Shown here piece after piece: positions 7,266-13,632 of a stretch of DNA of 20,581 bases; position 1 is the stretch's first letter; each line of letters opens with the position of its first letter. A model generated the notes under the pieces. It saw nothing but the letters and a program-made list of their open reading frames with translations, did no database searches and was not told the DNA's origin. The stretch covers positions 1-20,581 of IMG/VR virus record IMGVR_UViG_3300023180_000505; one strand, given 5' to 3'. A program made the position numbers and the translations under genes. The DNA is from a virus.

Positions 7266-7695
7266 GTGCTTCTGGTTTCTTCTTCTTACCAATGTTATAC
7301 TTACTCTCAAGAACCCAATCGCCCTTATCCTTATAAGAAAGAACTTTAATTTGATTCAGAGGAGCAACATCAGTAATAGATTCTGGTTTGACTACCGAAA
7401 CCAAACCCCAATCGGAAATTAGGTTAATAATTCTATTGCGTCTTTGAACATCATTCACTGTAAGATTTGCGTGTTTACCGTCAAGAGCAAACAACTCTTT
7501 AAAGTGGACAATGTAATAACGTCCTTGTTTATGAAGAATATGACAAGACTGATATATTTTCTTCTCTTTCCTAGAAGCAACACCAATACGAGTCAAAGTT
7601 TCACGAACTTTTAAAAAATCATCGGGTTCATTCAGAACTACTTCAACCATTTGATCTTGTGACCAACTGACTTCAGGTTCAACGAAGGTACTCAT
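7261..7695 (-). CDS. regA: RegA translational repressor of early genes
   Basis: A 144-residue RNA-binding protein that blocks translation initiation of early phage mRNAs, in T4 including its own and those of replication genes. It aligns along its length with T4 RegA (122 aa): EPDDFLKVRETLTRIGVA, IYQSCHILHKQGRYYIVHFKELF, VQRRNRIINLISDWGLV and a C-terminal KYNIGKK. The first about 14 residues and the last 7 extend beyond T4 RegA. The ribosome binding site GGAGG is 7 bases before the ATG, and the ATG overlaps the gp62 stop (ATGA). The order 44, 62, regA is kept from T4, although several genes have been inserted between 44 and 62. Confidence 0.96.
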   Translation of the reverse strand: MSTFVEPEVSWSQDQMVEVVLNEPDDFLKVRETLTRIGVASRKEKKIYQSCHILHKQGRYYIVHFKELFALDGKHANLTVNDVQRRNRIINLISDWGLVSVVKPESITDVAPLNQIKVLSYKDKGDWVLESKYNIGKKKKPEAQ

Positions 7696-8072
7696 CTTTT
7701 GCCTCCAACATCAAGTTTCGATTTGATATGATTAATTTGATCTTTAGTTAGAATCTTCATCGCTTGTTGAGCCTTTTCATTACTATAACCATAGTACGAT
7801 TTTACTGCATCAAGATCTTGAATTTTCTCTTTTTTAAGCCACGGAGAAAATCTTTTCCGTTTCCTGATGGTATTTAGTAAAAAATCATATTGTAGTTTTG
7901 ATGGCAACTGATGATTGAGGTTCATCTCATTTGCAAACATAATTGTATCAACAAAACCAGAGAGACACTTATTAATAATAAAAGGGGGATATCCCTTCTC
8001 AAGTGAATGATCTTCATCAATCAAATTCTTTTTCGTCTGATTGATCGAGTTTAACCAGTCCTTCAATTCCAT
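7692..8072 (-). CDS. 62: gp62-like clamp loader small subunit
   Basis: A 126-residue protein at the place expected for gp62, directly before regA. With gp44 it forms the clamp loader that opens the gp45 ring and places it on primed DNA; gp62 has no ATP-binding motif, in agreement with this sequence. Recognisable parts are YPPFIINKCLSGF (residues about 28-40), MNLNHQLPSKLQYDFLLNTIRKRKRF (about 50-75) and WLKKEKIQDLDAVKSYYGYSNEKAQQAM, all typical of cyanophage gp62. It is much shorter than T4 gp62 (187 aa), as is usual in these phages. The start has GAGAGAA upstream and overlaps the previous gene by 10 bp. Confidence 0.88.
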   Translation of the reverse strand: MELKDWLNSINQTKKNLIDEDHSLEKGYPPFIINKCLSGFVDTIMFANEMNLNHQLPSKLQYDFLLNTIRKRKRFSPWLKKEKIQDLDAVKSYYGYSNEKAQQAMKILTKDQINHIKSKLDVGGKR

Positions 8073-8251
8073 TGAAATTCTCTCATGTAATGTTCAATAC
8101 TCATACCAAATTTTTTTGCCTGGAGTTGATAATATTTGGTACACACATCAACTTCTTCTTGAGTCCAACCCTTTGGGTGTCTCCATACGGCAATATCAAT
8201 TGTTTTCTTACCGATTTTCTGTTTATTGAATTTAATTAATTTTGGACCCAT
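8063..8251 (-). CDS. Small conserved hypothetical protein (62 aa)
   Basis: A 62-residue basic protein whose ATG overlaps the TAA of the DruA-like gene (TAATG) and whose stop overlaps the gp62 start by 10 bp, so it is embedded in the operon. Two parts can be seen: a basic N-terminus (KLIKFNKQKIGKK) and a helical segment HPKGWTQEEVDVCTKYYQLQAKKFG. The WTQEEVD segment recalls the first helix of small Myb/SANT-like or helix-turn-helix proteins, but this is only a resemblance. Function unknown. Confidence 0.72.
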   Translation of the reverse strand: MGPKLIKFNKQKIGKKTIDIAVWRHPKGWTQEEVDVCTKYYQLQAKKFGMSIEHYMREFQWN

Positions 8252-9372
8252 TATCGAATAATATCAATTTCATCTGGGTTTGAATTCCAAGTCTCAACCT
8301 TGGTGCGAAGTCTACCTTCAGACTTCAGTTTTTCATATCGGTTAGAAGCTTTCTTTTTCCACCACTGGATCAGATTCTCCATATGGAACTTGTCATAGTT
8401 TTGACCAGTGCGAAGAACATCCTGTTCACCAAGAATCACTTCCCGTGCATTCTCGAAACCATAATCAGACATATAGAAACGTTTCTGTTCAGTCAGATTT
8501 TTTGCACTTACAATCGCAGTCTGGAACTCCACAGCCTTTTGAGAAGGTAAGTTTTTCTTGATCAGAGAGATCATCTTTTGTTGAGTCTTGAGTTTGCGAC
8601 TCGATGCGTCCTCCTTCACCAGACTCTTGTTCCCGTTGCGTGCTATAAACCATTTGTTCAACTCCTGGAAGATATCGTCATGCAGAAGAGGAGTAAAATC
8701 ACTTTGAGTGAGTCCCCGATACCTCATGTAGGGTTTGAGTCCATCATACTGAGAGGATGACTTTGTAGACCCGTACAGAGATGTAGTCTCAAAGAGACAG
8801 ATGTCTGCATCATACTTACTATTTAATGTCTCACGAGCAGTATGTGAACAACAAAGAAGAGACAGGAGTTTACCACCAAGACAGTTAAACCCGAACGGTT
8901 GAGTGGGAACAATAATGAATCCCATGATCGCATGACGATTGAACCGACTCAATTCTGGAGTCCGACCCAACCAATCATTACGAGGTTTAGAGTTAATCGT
9001 AGGAGAACCGAAACGACAGAATCCAAGGATTTTGTTCGTGTTCATTTCTTTGACAATCCACTTCAAGGACTTCCCAGGAATGGAGTCTTCAATAGCGTGA
9101 GACGTAGTAATCTGCAGTCTCTCACTAAAGTATTCGTTACTAAATCCACCCTTGACACCAGCGGTATACACTTTGATGTCCATATCTTCAGGGTGCATGT
9201 CGAATGCATCAAACATGTCATCTTCAGGGCCCATACCCAGAAGAGACGTTTGCATCTGACTCATTCGGTCAAGTTTAACATTACGCAAGTATTCATCGAT
9301 ACGTCCCATATTAGAGAAGTAATCAATGAATTTGTCTGCTGCATATACTGCATCAATTTCACTTAAATTCAT
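8251..9372 (-). CDS. DruA-like (DUF4338 family) protein
   Basis: A 373-residue protein. The central region, residues about 95-235, follows the pattern of DUF4338, the family containing DruA of the Druantia defence system: ILGFCRFGSP, RNDWLGRTPE, RHAIMGFIIVP, LGGKLLSLL, then YDADICLFETTSLYGS with TKSSSQYDGLKPYMRYRGLT. The counterpart in DruA runs RDxxIGW, RFLILPxV, NLASxILS, LLETFVD, GTxYRAANWxxxGxT. The N-terminal 90 residues and the C-terminal 130 (lysine-rich, ending in RLRTKVETWNSNPDEIDIIR) are outside this core. The biochemical activity of the family is not known to me. The gene is coupled to neighbours at both ends (ATGA upstream, TAATG downstream) and lies between the two clamp loader genes. 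Assignment is from motif memory and should be checked by profile search. Confidence 0.62.
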   Translation of the reverse strand: MNLSEIDAVYAADKFIDYFSNMGRIDEYLRNVKLDRMSQMQTSLLGMGPEDDMFDAFDMHPEDMDIKVYTAGVKGGFSNEYFSERLQITTSHAIEDSIPGKSLKWIVKEMNTNKILGFCRFGSPTINSKPRNDWLGRTPELSRFNRHAIMGFIIVPTQPFGFNCLGGKLLSLLCCSHTARETLNSKYDADICLFETTSLYGSTKSSSQYDGLKPYMRYRGLTQSDFTPLLHDDIFQELNKWFIARNGNKSLVKEDASSRKLKTQQKMISLIKKNLPSQKAVEFQTAIVSAKNLTEQKRFYMSDYGFENAREVILGEQDVLRTGQNYDKFHMENLIQWWKKKASNRYEKLKSEGRLRTKVETWNSNPDEIDIIR

Positions 9373-9893
9373 ATCTTAAGATCACAAACTTCATATTCAA
9401 AAATGGATTTTTCCCTCTCAGTAAATCCAGTACCATACAGTTTACCACATTCAAATGGAATTTTCCTAACAGAATCAATTTTACCTTTAGTATATCTATC
9501 AACAGGAGGGTACTTCAAAATATCATCTTTCCTAATTCGAATGAATTTAGTAAGACTATAATTAAAAAATATCATTACAAACTGATTATGTTTTAAAAAC
9601 TTCTCTTTTCTCTGCAAGAAAGAAATATATCTGTAGTTACTAGGCCAATCAGTGTTCCATTGAGACCACCTTTCAACATCTACAGCATATTTCAATTTTA
9701 CCATCTCATCAAAAACACCAAGATCGACCCCATACTTTCCATATGGTTTTTCTATAATTCGATCAGAAGTTTCGGAATGAGACTTAAGGAACTCAGAAAT
9801 AATAGATATTTCTTTCCCATCGTCAAAGGAATCCCCCCTATCGGAGTAGGATCCAAAGTTTCTAATATCAGTTTTGGTAATGATGTCCGTCAT
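9369..9893 (-). CDS. Hypothetical protein, possible restriction-endonuclease-like fold
   Basis: A 174-residue protein of unknown function. The stretch from residue 50 to 75 (YGKYGVDLGVF then KLKYAVDVERW) has the shape of the PD-(D/E)XK nuclease core: Asp57 at the end of one strand and Asp72-Val-Glu74 in the next, followed by QWNTDWPSNYRYISFLQRKEKFL, which could be the helix that comes next, and a hydrophobic strand FVMIFFNYSL. The usual Lys is replaced by Glu, so the match is imperfect. A role in DNA repair or recombination would suit the neighbourhood but is inference. It is AT-richer than flanking genes. The start lies one base after the Sm-like gene stop, and the stop overlaps the next ATG. 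Confidence 0.6.
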   Translation of the reverse strand: MTDIITKTDIRNFGSYSDRGDSFDDGKEISIISEFLKSHSETSDRIIEKPYGKYGVDLGVFDEMVKLKYAVDVERWSQWNTDWPSNYRYISFLQRKEKFLKHNQFVMIFFNYSLTKFIRIRKDDILKYPPVDRYTKGKIDSVRKIPFECGKLYGTGFTEREKSIFEYEVCDLKI

Positions 9894-9894
9894 T

Positions 9895-10194
9895 TTAAAG
9901 AATCAGTTTCTTTGCTTCTGGAGTAACAATTGTACTTCCACCATAAACTTCATTGTATTTGGTTTTAACTGCAGGATCAACTTCTGCAACATAGATGATA
10001 TGAGTTTTAGCGATACACAACTCTGGAATTGACCTATCAATCACTGAAGCCCATGGAGCAAATCCAACCCTACCATCAGGACTTGGAAGAACTACCAGTC
10101 CATTCTTCAGAGTAACGAAGTTATCATCTTCAGAAATAAGTTCTGCAATGACTTCTTCGCCCGTTGCAATACGAAATAGTTTTACTTCAATCAT
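9895..10194 (-). CDS. Sm-like (LSm-fold) small protein, paralogue C
   Basis: A 99-residue protein of the same pattern as the pair at 5911-6532. It has KLFRIATGEEVIAELI (compare ALLKSGEQVIADIM), TLKNGLVVLP, VGFAPWASVI (compare VAFSPWIILS), ELCIAKTHIIYVAEVDP and a Tyr-containing helix TKYNEVY. The conserved GE(E/Q)VIA and FxPW elements fit the first strands and the middle of an Sm-type beta-barrel. The C-terminus VTPEAKKLIL is a short extension. It lies downstream of gp44 and the small 56-aa gene, with 2 bases between the upstream stop and its ATG, so it is made with the clamp loader genes. Confidence 0.78.
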   Translation of the reverse strand: MIEVKLFRIATGEEVIAELISEDDNFVTLKNGLVVLPSPDGRVGFAPWASVIDRSIPELCIAKTHIIYVAEVDPAVKTKYNEVYGGSTIVTPEAKKLIL

Positions 10195-10196
10195 TA

Positions 10197-10367
10197 TTAA
10201 TCAAAAGTTAAAGGGGTTGACATGTCCAACATAGGTTGGAGTTTACCGAAGTTGACTGCATTTTCAGAAAAAGATAGTTGCAATGCTTCGAGAATTTTAA
10301 GAATGTTTTCTTCTGGATTTTCCTTGAACTTCTCAAGATCCAGAGCAAAGTATTCGGTCTTATTCAT
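10197..10367 (-). CDS. Small conserved hypothetical protein (56 aa)
   Basis: A 56-residue acidic protein from MNKTEYFALDLEKF to STPLTFD. The ATG overlaps the gp44 stop (ATGA), and the gene ends in two tandem TAA codons 2 bases before the next ATG. The sequence reads as one or two amphipathic helices (LEKFKENPEENILKILEALQ) followed by a less ordered tail. I know no family. Its fixed place right after gp44 suggests a small replication-associated factor, but that is only positional. Confidence 0.68.
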   Translation of the reverse strand: MNKTEYFALDLEKFKENPEENILKILEALQLSFSENAVNFGKLQPMLDMSTPLTFD

Positions 10368-11314
10368 TTAAAATCACACTCCACCATAATTTCGGTTAAC
10401 GCCGCCAAAAGATTAATTTCTTGATCGGCAACGAAGGCAATCTGATACTGATACTTAGCAATAATAAGAACAGCGGCAGGAATAGAACTAGCGACAAGGG
10501 ATTCGTAACAAGCGTCATAAACGCGACGCAAAAGTACACCAGAATCATTATCCAAATTATTAACGACCCACTTGCGTACTTCAGGGAAGTTCTTTTCCTT
10601 AAGGTTTTTAACCAATGCATTGACATTAACATCAGAAAATTCAGCTAGAATTGCAGAATCAATCTTACCGCCTGCAGAGTATCGTTGACACTCATTCAGA
10701 ACACGACGCCAATCTGGGAAGTGTTTATTAATAAGTTCTACCAGGACCTTGTTATCAAATTCAATACCTTCTGTACCCAAGATTTCTTGGAGACGACCGA
10801 AGAACTTTGCAGCGATTGCTGGTTTTTGTTTTCCGTTAATAGAGAAGTCAACAACGGCACATCGACTGTGAAGTGGTTCGATGATTTTATTTTTGTAGTT
10901 ACAAGTGAAGATGAATCGACAGTTGTTATAAAACGCCTCAATATTCGCCCGTAAGAGGAGTTGTACGTCGTGGGTCGTGTTATCAGCCTCGTCAATAATG
11001 ATGACTTTGTGCTTCGCGTCAGTTGCAGATAGTGAGACGGTCGAAGCAAAGTTTTTGGCTTGATTCCGTACCGTGTCCAGGAATCGACCCTCATCGGATC
11101 CATTGATGACATAATAATCTACTCCAAGTTGATTACAAAGAGCCTTAGCAACTGTGGTCTTACCAATACCAGGAGGACCAGAAAGAAGAAGGTTTGGAAT
11201 TTCTTTTTTATTTAGAAACTCCCGAAACATTTGTTTTGCGGAGTCTGGAAGAACGCATTCTTCAATAGTCTTGGGTCGATACTTTTCAACCCAAAGAAAA
11301 TCAGTGTTGTTCAT
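10364..11314 (-). CDS. 44: gp44-like clamp loader ATPase subunit
   Basis: A 316-residue AAA+ ATPase of the RFC/clamp-loader clade, the ATP-driven part of the gp44/62 complex that loads the sliding clamp. It begins with the WVEKYRPKTIEECVLP box typical of clamp loaders, then Walker A GPPGIGKT (46-53), Walker B IIIDEAD (105-111), sensor 1 FTCN (136-139) and the SRC motif with the arginine finger (150-152). The C-terminal collar domain follows. The length matches T4 gp44 (319 aa). The gene starts 6 bases after the stop of the preceding conserved protein, with only a weak ribosome binding site visible (GGG about 11 bases upstream). Confidence 0.97.
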   Translation of the reverse strand: MNNTDFLWVEKYRPKTIEECVLPDSAKQMFREFLNKKEIPNLLLSGPPGIGKTTVAKALCNQLGVDYYVINGSDEGRFLDTVRNQAKNFASTVSLSATDAKHKVIIIDEADNTTHDVQLLLRANIEAFYNNCRFIFTCNYKNKIIEPLHSRCAVVDFSINGKQKPAIAAKFFGRLQEILGTEGIEFDNKVLVELINKHFPDWRRVLNECQRYSAGGKIDSAILAEFSDVNVNALVKNLKEKNFPEVRKWVVNNLDNDSGVLLRRVYDACYESLVASSIPAAVLIIAKYQYQIAFVADQEINLLAALTEIMVECDFK

Positions 11315-11320
11315 AATAAA

Positions 11321-11830
11321 TTAAACCCAGTCAGGTTTTCGGTTTGGCATTCGAAGGTAATTATCTTTTACCCAAGGTTTTGAGGCAATGTACCTCTTGT
11401 ATGCAGTAAAAGTATCGATAGAATCATCATACTTAAACTCATCATACATTGCACGAGCGAAGGGAGTTACATTGGTGATCTTACCTTTGGGAAAAAGGTA
11501 GTATGCATGAGTCAATGTCCCCTCACAGGAGTGAGTTTTATTATACCGCAGAGAGTATTCAGAACACAAGTTCAATCCCCACTTGATGAGCCAATAGGCA
11601 TTATCCACCGTCTCAGCCGCCCACTTCGTACATGGATGGTTGCGGAATGCTCCCCTCTCTGTCTTGTAGGCAGTGCCGTCTTGTTTGGGAAGAATGCCGT
11701 AATTGTGATACCAAGGAGAAGCAACAATGCTGAGCATTTGGCAACACTCAAGCGGCATCTTGACAATGTGTTTGTCAGGAAGACAGATTGCACTTTCAGC
11801 AGGGAACGGATCAGTGACAAAGATGTTCAT
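11321..11830 (-). CDS. Conserved phage protein with HxxKMxxE motif
   Basis: A 169-residue protein of a family I recognise from many tailed phages but whose function I do not know. The signature is at the N-terminus: MNIFVTDPFPAESAICLPDKHIVKMPLECCQML, with the conserved DKHxxKM...E..Q.L arrangement (His21, Lys24, Glu28). Later conserved blocks are HPCTKWA (around 65-71) and LIKWGLNLCSEY, and a C-terminal RMPNRKPDW. The conserved charged residues and the HPC/W elements suggest an enzyme or nucleic-acid-binding protein. It is coupled to the upstream gene by an ATGA overlap. Confidence 0.8.
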   Translation of the reverse strand: MNIFVTDPFPAESAICLPDKHIVKMPLECCQMLSIVASPWYHNYGILPKQDGTAYKTERGAFRNHPCTKWAAETVDNAYWLIKWGLNLCSEYSLRYNKTHSCEGTLTHAYYLFPKGKITNVTPFARAMYDEFKYDDSIDTFTAYKRYIASKPWVKDNYLRMPNRKPDWV

Positions 11831-12282
11831 CTAATAAACTGAAGAATGTAGTCTACACCCCATTGTAACTTATCTGGAGCGATCTCTTCAATGTGTTGAG
11901 ACAAAAGTTTTTGTGCATTAACAATTCTTTCTTTTCCAAGAACGTTATACATAATGATCGAGATTCTCATAAATTCTTGAAAATCTTCTTCAACACCATT
12001 TTTTGCACCACTCACATAAAGATCACGAATCTCACCAAAAATTTCTTTTAGATGATCATCGAAAGTGATAATTTCTTCTCCCAGTGGAATTTCCATTCTT
12101 TTAATGCAACCCATACTAAATTGCATTGCTCTTCGAGTATCATCAACTGAAAGAGCATAACTTGCATTATCCCTAAAAGCATATTGAATAACACCATTAG
12201 TGCATTCCATAACTCGAAGAACGGAAAGTTTTTCCTTATCTTCTTCGGTCAGATTTTCAAACGTTTCTTTCCAGTTTCTCAT
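11827..12282 (-). CDS. Conserved hypothetical protein (151 aa)
   Basis: An intact 151-residue protein with coupled start (ATGA with the small membrane protein gene) and coupled stop (ATGA with the next gene). It is acidic and mainly helical in appearance, with no Cys/His cluster, Walker motif or membrane segment. Notable segments are RRAMQFSMGCIKRMEIPLGEE and a C-terminal SQHIEEIAPDKLQWGVDYIL. I cannot assign it to a family. Its place between the sliding clamp and the clamp loader suggests co-expression with them. Confidence 0.75.
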   Translation of the reverse strand: MRNWKETFENLTEEDKEKLSVLRVMECTNGVIQYAFRDNASYALSVDDTRRAMQFSMGCIKRMEIPLGEEIITFDDHLKEIFGEIRDLYVSGAKNGVEEDFQEFMRISIIMYNVLGKERIVNAQKLLSQHIEEIAPDKLQWGVDYILQFIR

Positions 12283-12497
12283 AATGAAAGTTGAATAATT
12301 TTAGATGCATCTATTGCAGAGAAGAATGTTTCAAGTCCAACAATGTCCCAAGTTCGAATCTTGATTGCAAATGGAAGCATTGCAAGATTACCAATTAAAC
12401 GAATCCAACATCCCCAATAAACAGAAACATATAAAATAAGGAAGTACCCCACAATTAAGCAAAGACTTCCCAAAACTCGCAATTGGTTTGCATTCAT
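12279..12497 (-). CDS. Small two-helix membrane protein (72 aa)
   Basis: A 72-residue protein with a hydrophobic N-terminal half: VLGSLCLIVGYFLILYVSV (about residues 7-25) and, after WGCWIR, LIGNLAMLPFAI (about 33-44). Together they make one clear and one weaker membrane segment. The C-terminal 25 residues (TWDIVGLETFFSAIDASKIIQLSL) are amphipathic. I chose the ATG at 12497, four bases after the gp45 stop, with GAAGAG upstream inside the gp45 tail; the longer reading back to 12536 would overlap gp45 and begins without ribosome binding site. A phage inner-membrane protein made with replication proteins might tether or affect the host membrane, but that is speculation. Confidence 0.7.
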   Translation of the reverse strand: MNANQLRVLGSLCLIVGYFLILYVSVYWGCWIRLIGNLAMLPFAIKIRTWDIVGLETFFSAIDASKIIQLSL

Positions 12498-12501
12498 AAA
12501 A

Positions 12502-13170
12502 TTACTCTTCGTAAGTAGAATCAGGCTCCAGAGCAATATAATAGGTCAGATTCTTGTCTTCGGATTGGAAACGAGACAAAAGTTTACGAGAGATCACCAC
12601 TTCATAAGAACCAGGGAGGATCTTGATATTCTCCACCTTGAAGTTAAGGGTGAAAGTTCCAGTGGTCTCACCGACAACCAGAGAATACTCGTTAGAAGTT
12701 TCATTCTTCTTGTCGCGGACAACCAGTTTCACCACACCAGCTTCACCAACCACAGAAAGGTCAGGAACACCATAAACTGCAGCAGCCTTGAGAAGTTTAT
12801 CCAACTGTTGAGTATTCAGTTCAAAACAAACATCCTCAGAGGGAAGAGTGATAGACTTATCGGGAGGAGTCACGATCACTGCAGGATCTGCAAAGAAGTA
12901 CTTAGAGCGAGACTTACCTTCGCGGATAGTCACATAACTATCGTTCTTGAAATCCAATTGAGGATCCTGATACAAGGACATTGCGTTCAGGAACTGATTC
13001 AGATCGTAGATACCAAAATCACGTTCAAACTCCTCATCAACCTGCACTTCTGCAAGGATGTTCTTCATCACACTGATGGTGCGGAGTTTGTTACCTTCCT
13101 TGAAGAGAATAGACTGGTTGATGCCAGAGAAGTTCTTAAGAAGAGAAAGAGTCTTTTGAGAGAGTTGCAT
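12502..13170 (-). CDS. 45: gp45-like DNA polymerase sliding clamp
   Basis: A 222-residue clamp subunit; three copies form the ring that tethers gp43 to DNA and, in T4, also activates late transcription. The start MQLSQKTLSLLKNFSGIN lines up with the T4 gp45 start (MKLSKDTTALLKNFATIN), and the C-terminus YYIALEPDSTYEE lines up with T4 YVVALEADSTHDF. The middle FGIYDLNQFLNAMSLY matches the T4 AIYDLNGFLGILSL segment. An upstream in-frame ATG at 13191 overlaps the previous stop as ATGA and would add seven residues (MKLQEKN), a near repeat of the true N-terminus. I favour 13170 by homology, but the coupled start is possible; neither has a strong ribosome binding site. Confidence 0.96.
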   Translation of the reverse strand: MQLSQKTLSLLKNFSGINQSILFKEGNKLRTISVMKNILAEVQVDEEFERDFGIYDLNQFLNAMSLYQDPQLDFKNDSYVTIREGKSRSKYFFADPAVIVTPPDKSITLPSEDVCFELNTQQLDKLLKAAAVYGVPDLSVVGEAGVVKLVVRDKKNETSNEYSLVVGETTGTFTLNFKVENIKILPGSYEVVISRKLLSRFQSEDKNLTYYIALEPDSTYEE

Positions 13171-13187
13171 GTTTTTTTCTTGGAGTT

Positions 13188-13595
13188 TCATCGGTGGGGG
13201 TAGGTTTCTCGTTGGGCGTTTTTGTCGTTAAAGTTCATAAGGAGAACTGCATAGTGCATGATCTTCATAATATCACGACGGGCAGTACCTTTCTTATCAT
13301 ATCGTGAAGCATATTTGAGAATATTACTGCGACAGAATGCCTCACCATCACCACAAGCTTCGATTAAGTCAAGTGTTTGAATTTGATCATCACCAGCAGA
13401 GTAATGTTGATTATAAGTACCACGGATATACTCAAGAAGTTCTCTTACAATGTCTTCTTCATTGTACTTCCAGGGGTTTGCTGGAGAATTGGGAATAATA
13501 ATGTTTTCACTCATGTTGTTCTGAATTAAGAATTCGTAGTCACTATGACCCCAAGGGGTCAGGCCATCTTTTAGTTCAATAGTGTCATTTTGCAT
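13188..13595 (-). CDS. DUF3310-like phage protein
   Basis: A protein of up to 135 residues. The C-terminal half matches the DUF3310 pattern seen in many phages: IQTLDLIEACGDGEAFCRSNILKYASRYDKKGTARRDIMKIMHYAVLLM, that is an acidic Cys-containing helix, the GNxxKY-like element (here SNILKYASR), then a D..K...Y helix. The family function is unclear, although it is often found next to nucleotide or DNA metabolism genes. The start is doubtful: the ATG at 13595 has no Shine-Dalgarno and sits right behind a hairpin, while an internal ATG at 13514 (MSENIIIPNS) is an alternative. The stop overlaps the longer gp45 start as ATGA. Confidence 0.8.
   Translation of the reverse strand: MQNDTIELKDGLTPWGHSDYEFLIQNNMSENIIIPNSPANPWKYNEEDIVRELLEYIRGTYNQHYSAGDDQIQTLDLIEACGDGEAFCRSNILKYASRYDKKGTARRDIMKIMHYAVLLMNFNDKNAQRETYPHR
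13546..13561. repeat. Perfect inverted repeat TGACCCC-TT-GGGGTCA
   Basis: A 7-bp perfect stem with a 2-base centre (or 6 bp with a 4-base loop), within the first codons of the DUF3310-like gene (codons for LTPWGH). No T run follows on either strand, so it is not a standard terminator. It could be a protein-binding palindrome or an mRNA hairpin that limits translation. Confidence 0.5.
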
Positions 13596-13601
13596 AACAA
13601 T

Positions 13602-13624
13602 GGGAAGGCAGTTTTTACCTTCCC
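13602..13624 (-). other. Hairpin between the CobS-like and DUF3310-like genes
   Basis: On the minus strand GGGAAGG pairs with CCTTCCC (7 bp) around a 9-base A-rich loop. It starts 8 bases after the CobS-like stop and ends 6 bases before the ATG at 13595. No T tract follows on the minus strand, so termination is unlikely; it may protect or separate mRNA segments or reduce initiation at 13595. Confidence 0.5.
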
Positions 13625-13632
13625 AAATTTTA

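Noticed and set aside
12565-13203. Plus-strand open frame (212 codons) opposite gp45
   Set aside because: Entirely antisense to the sliding clamp gene, with no independent support.
13602-13624. Hairpin considered as an intrinsic terminator after the CobS-like gene
   Set aside because: No T tract follows on the minus strand, so I list it only as a hairpin.
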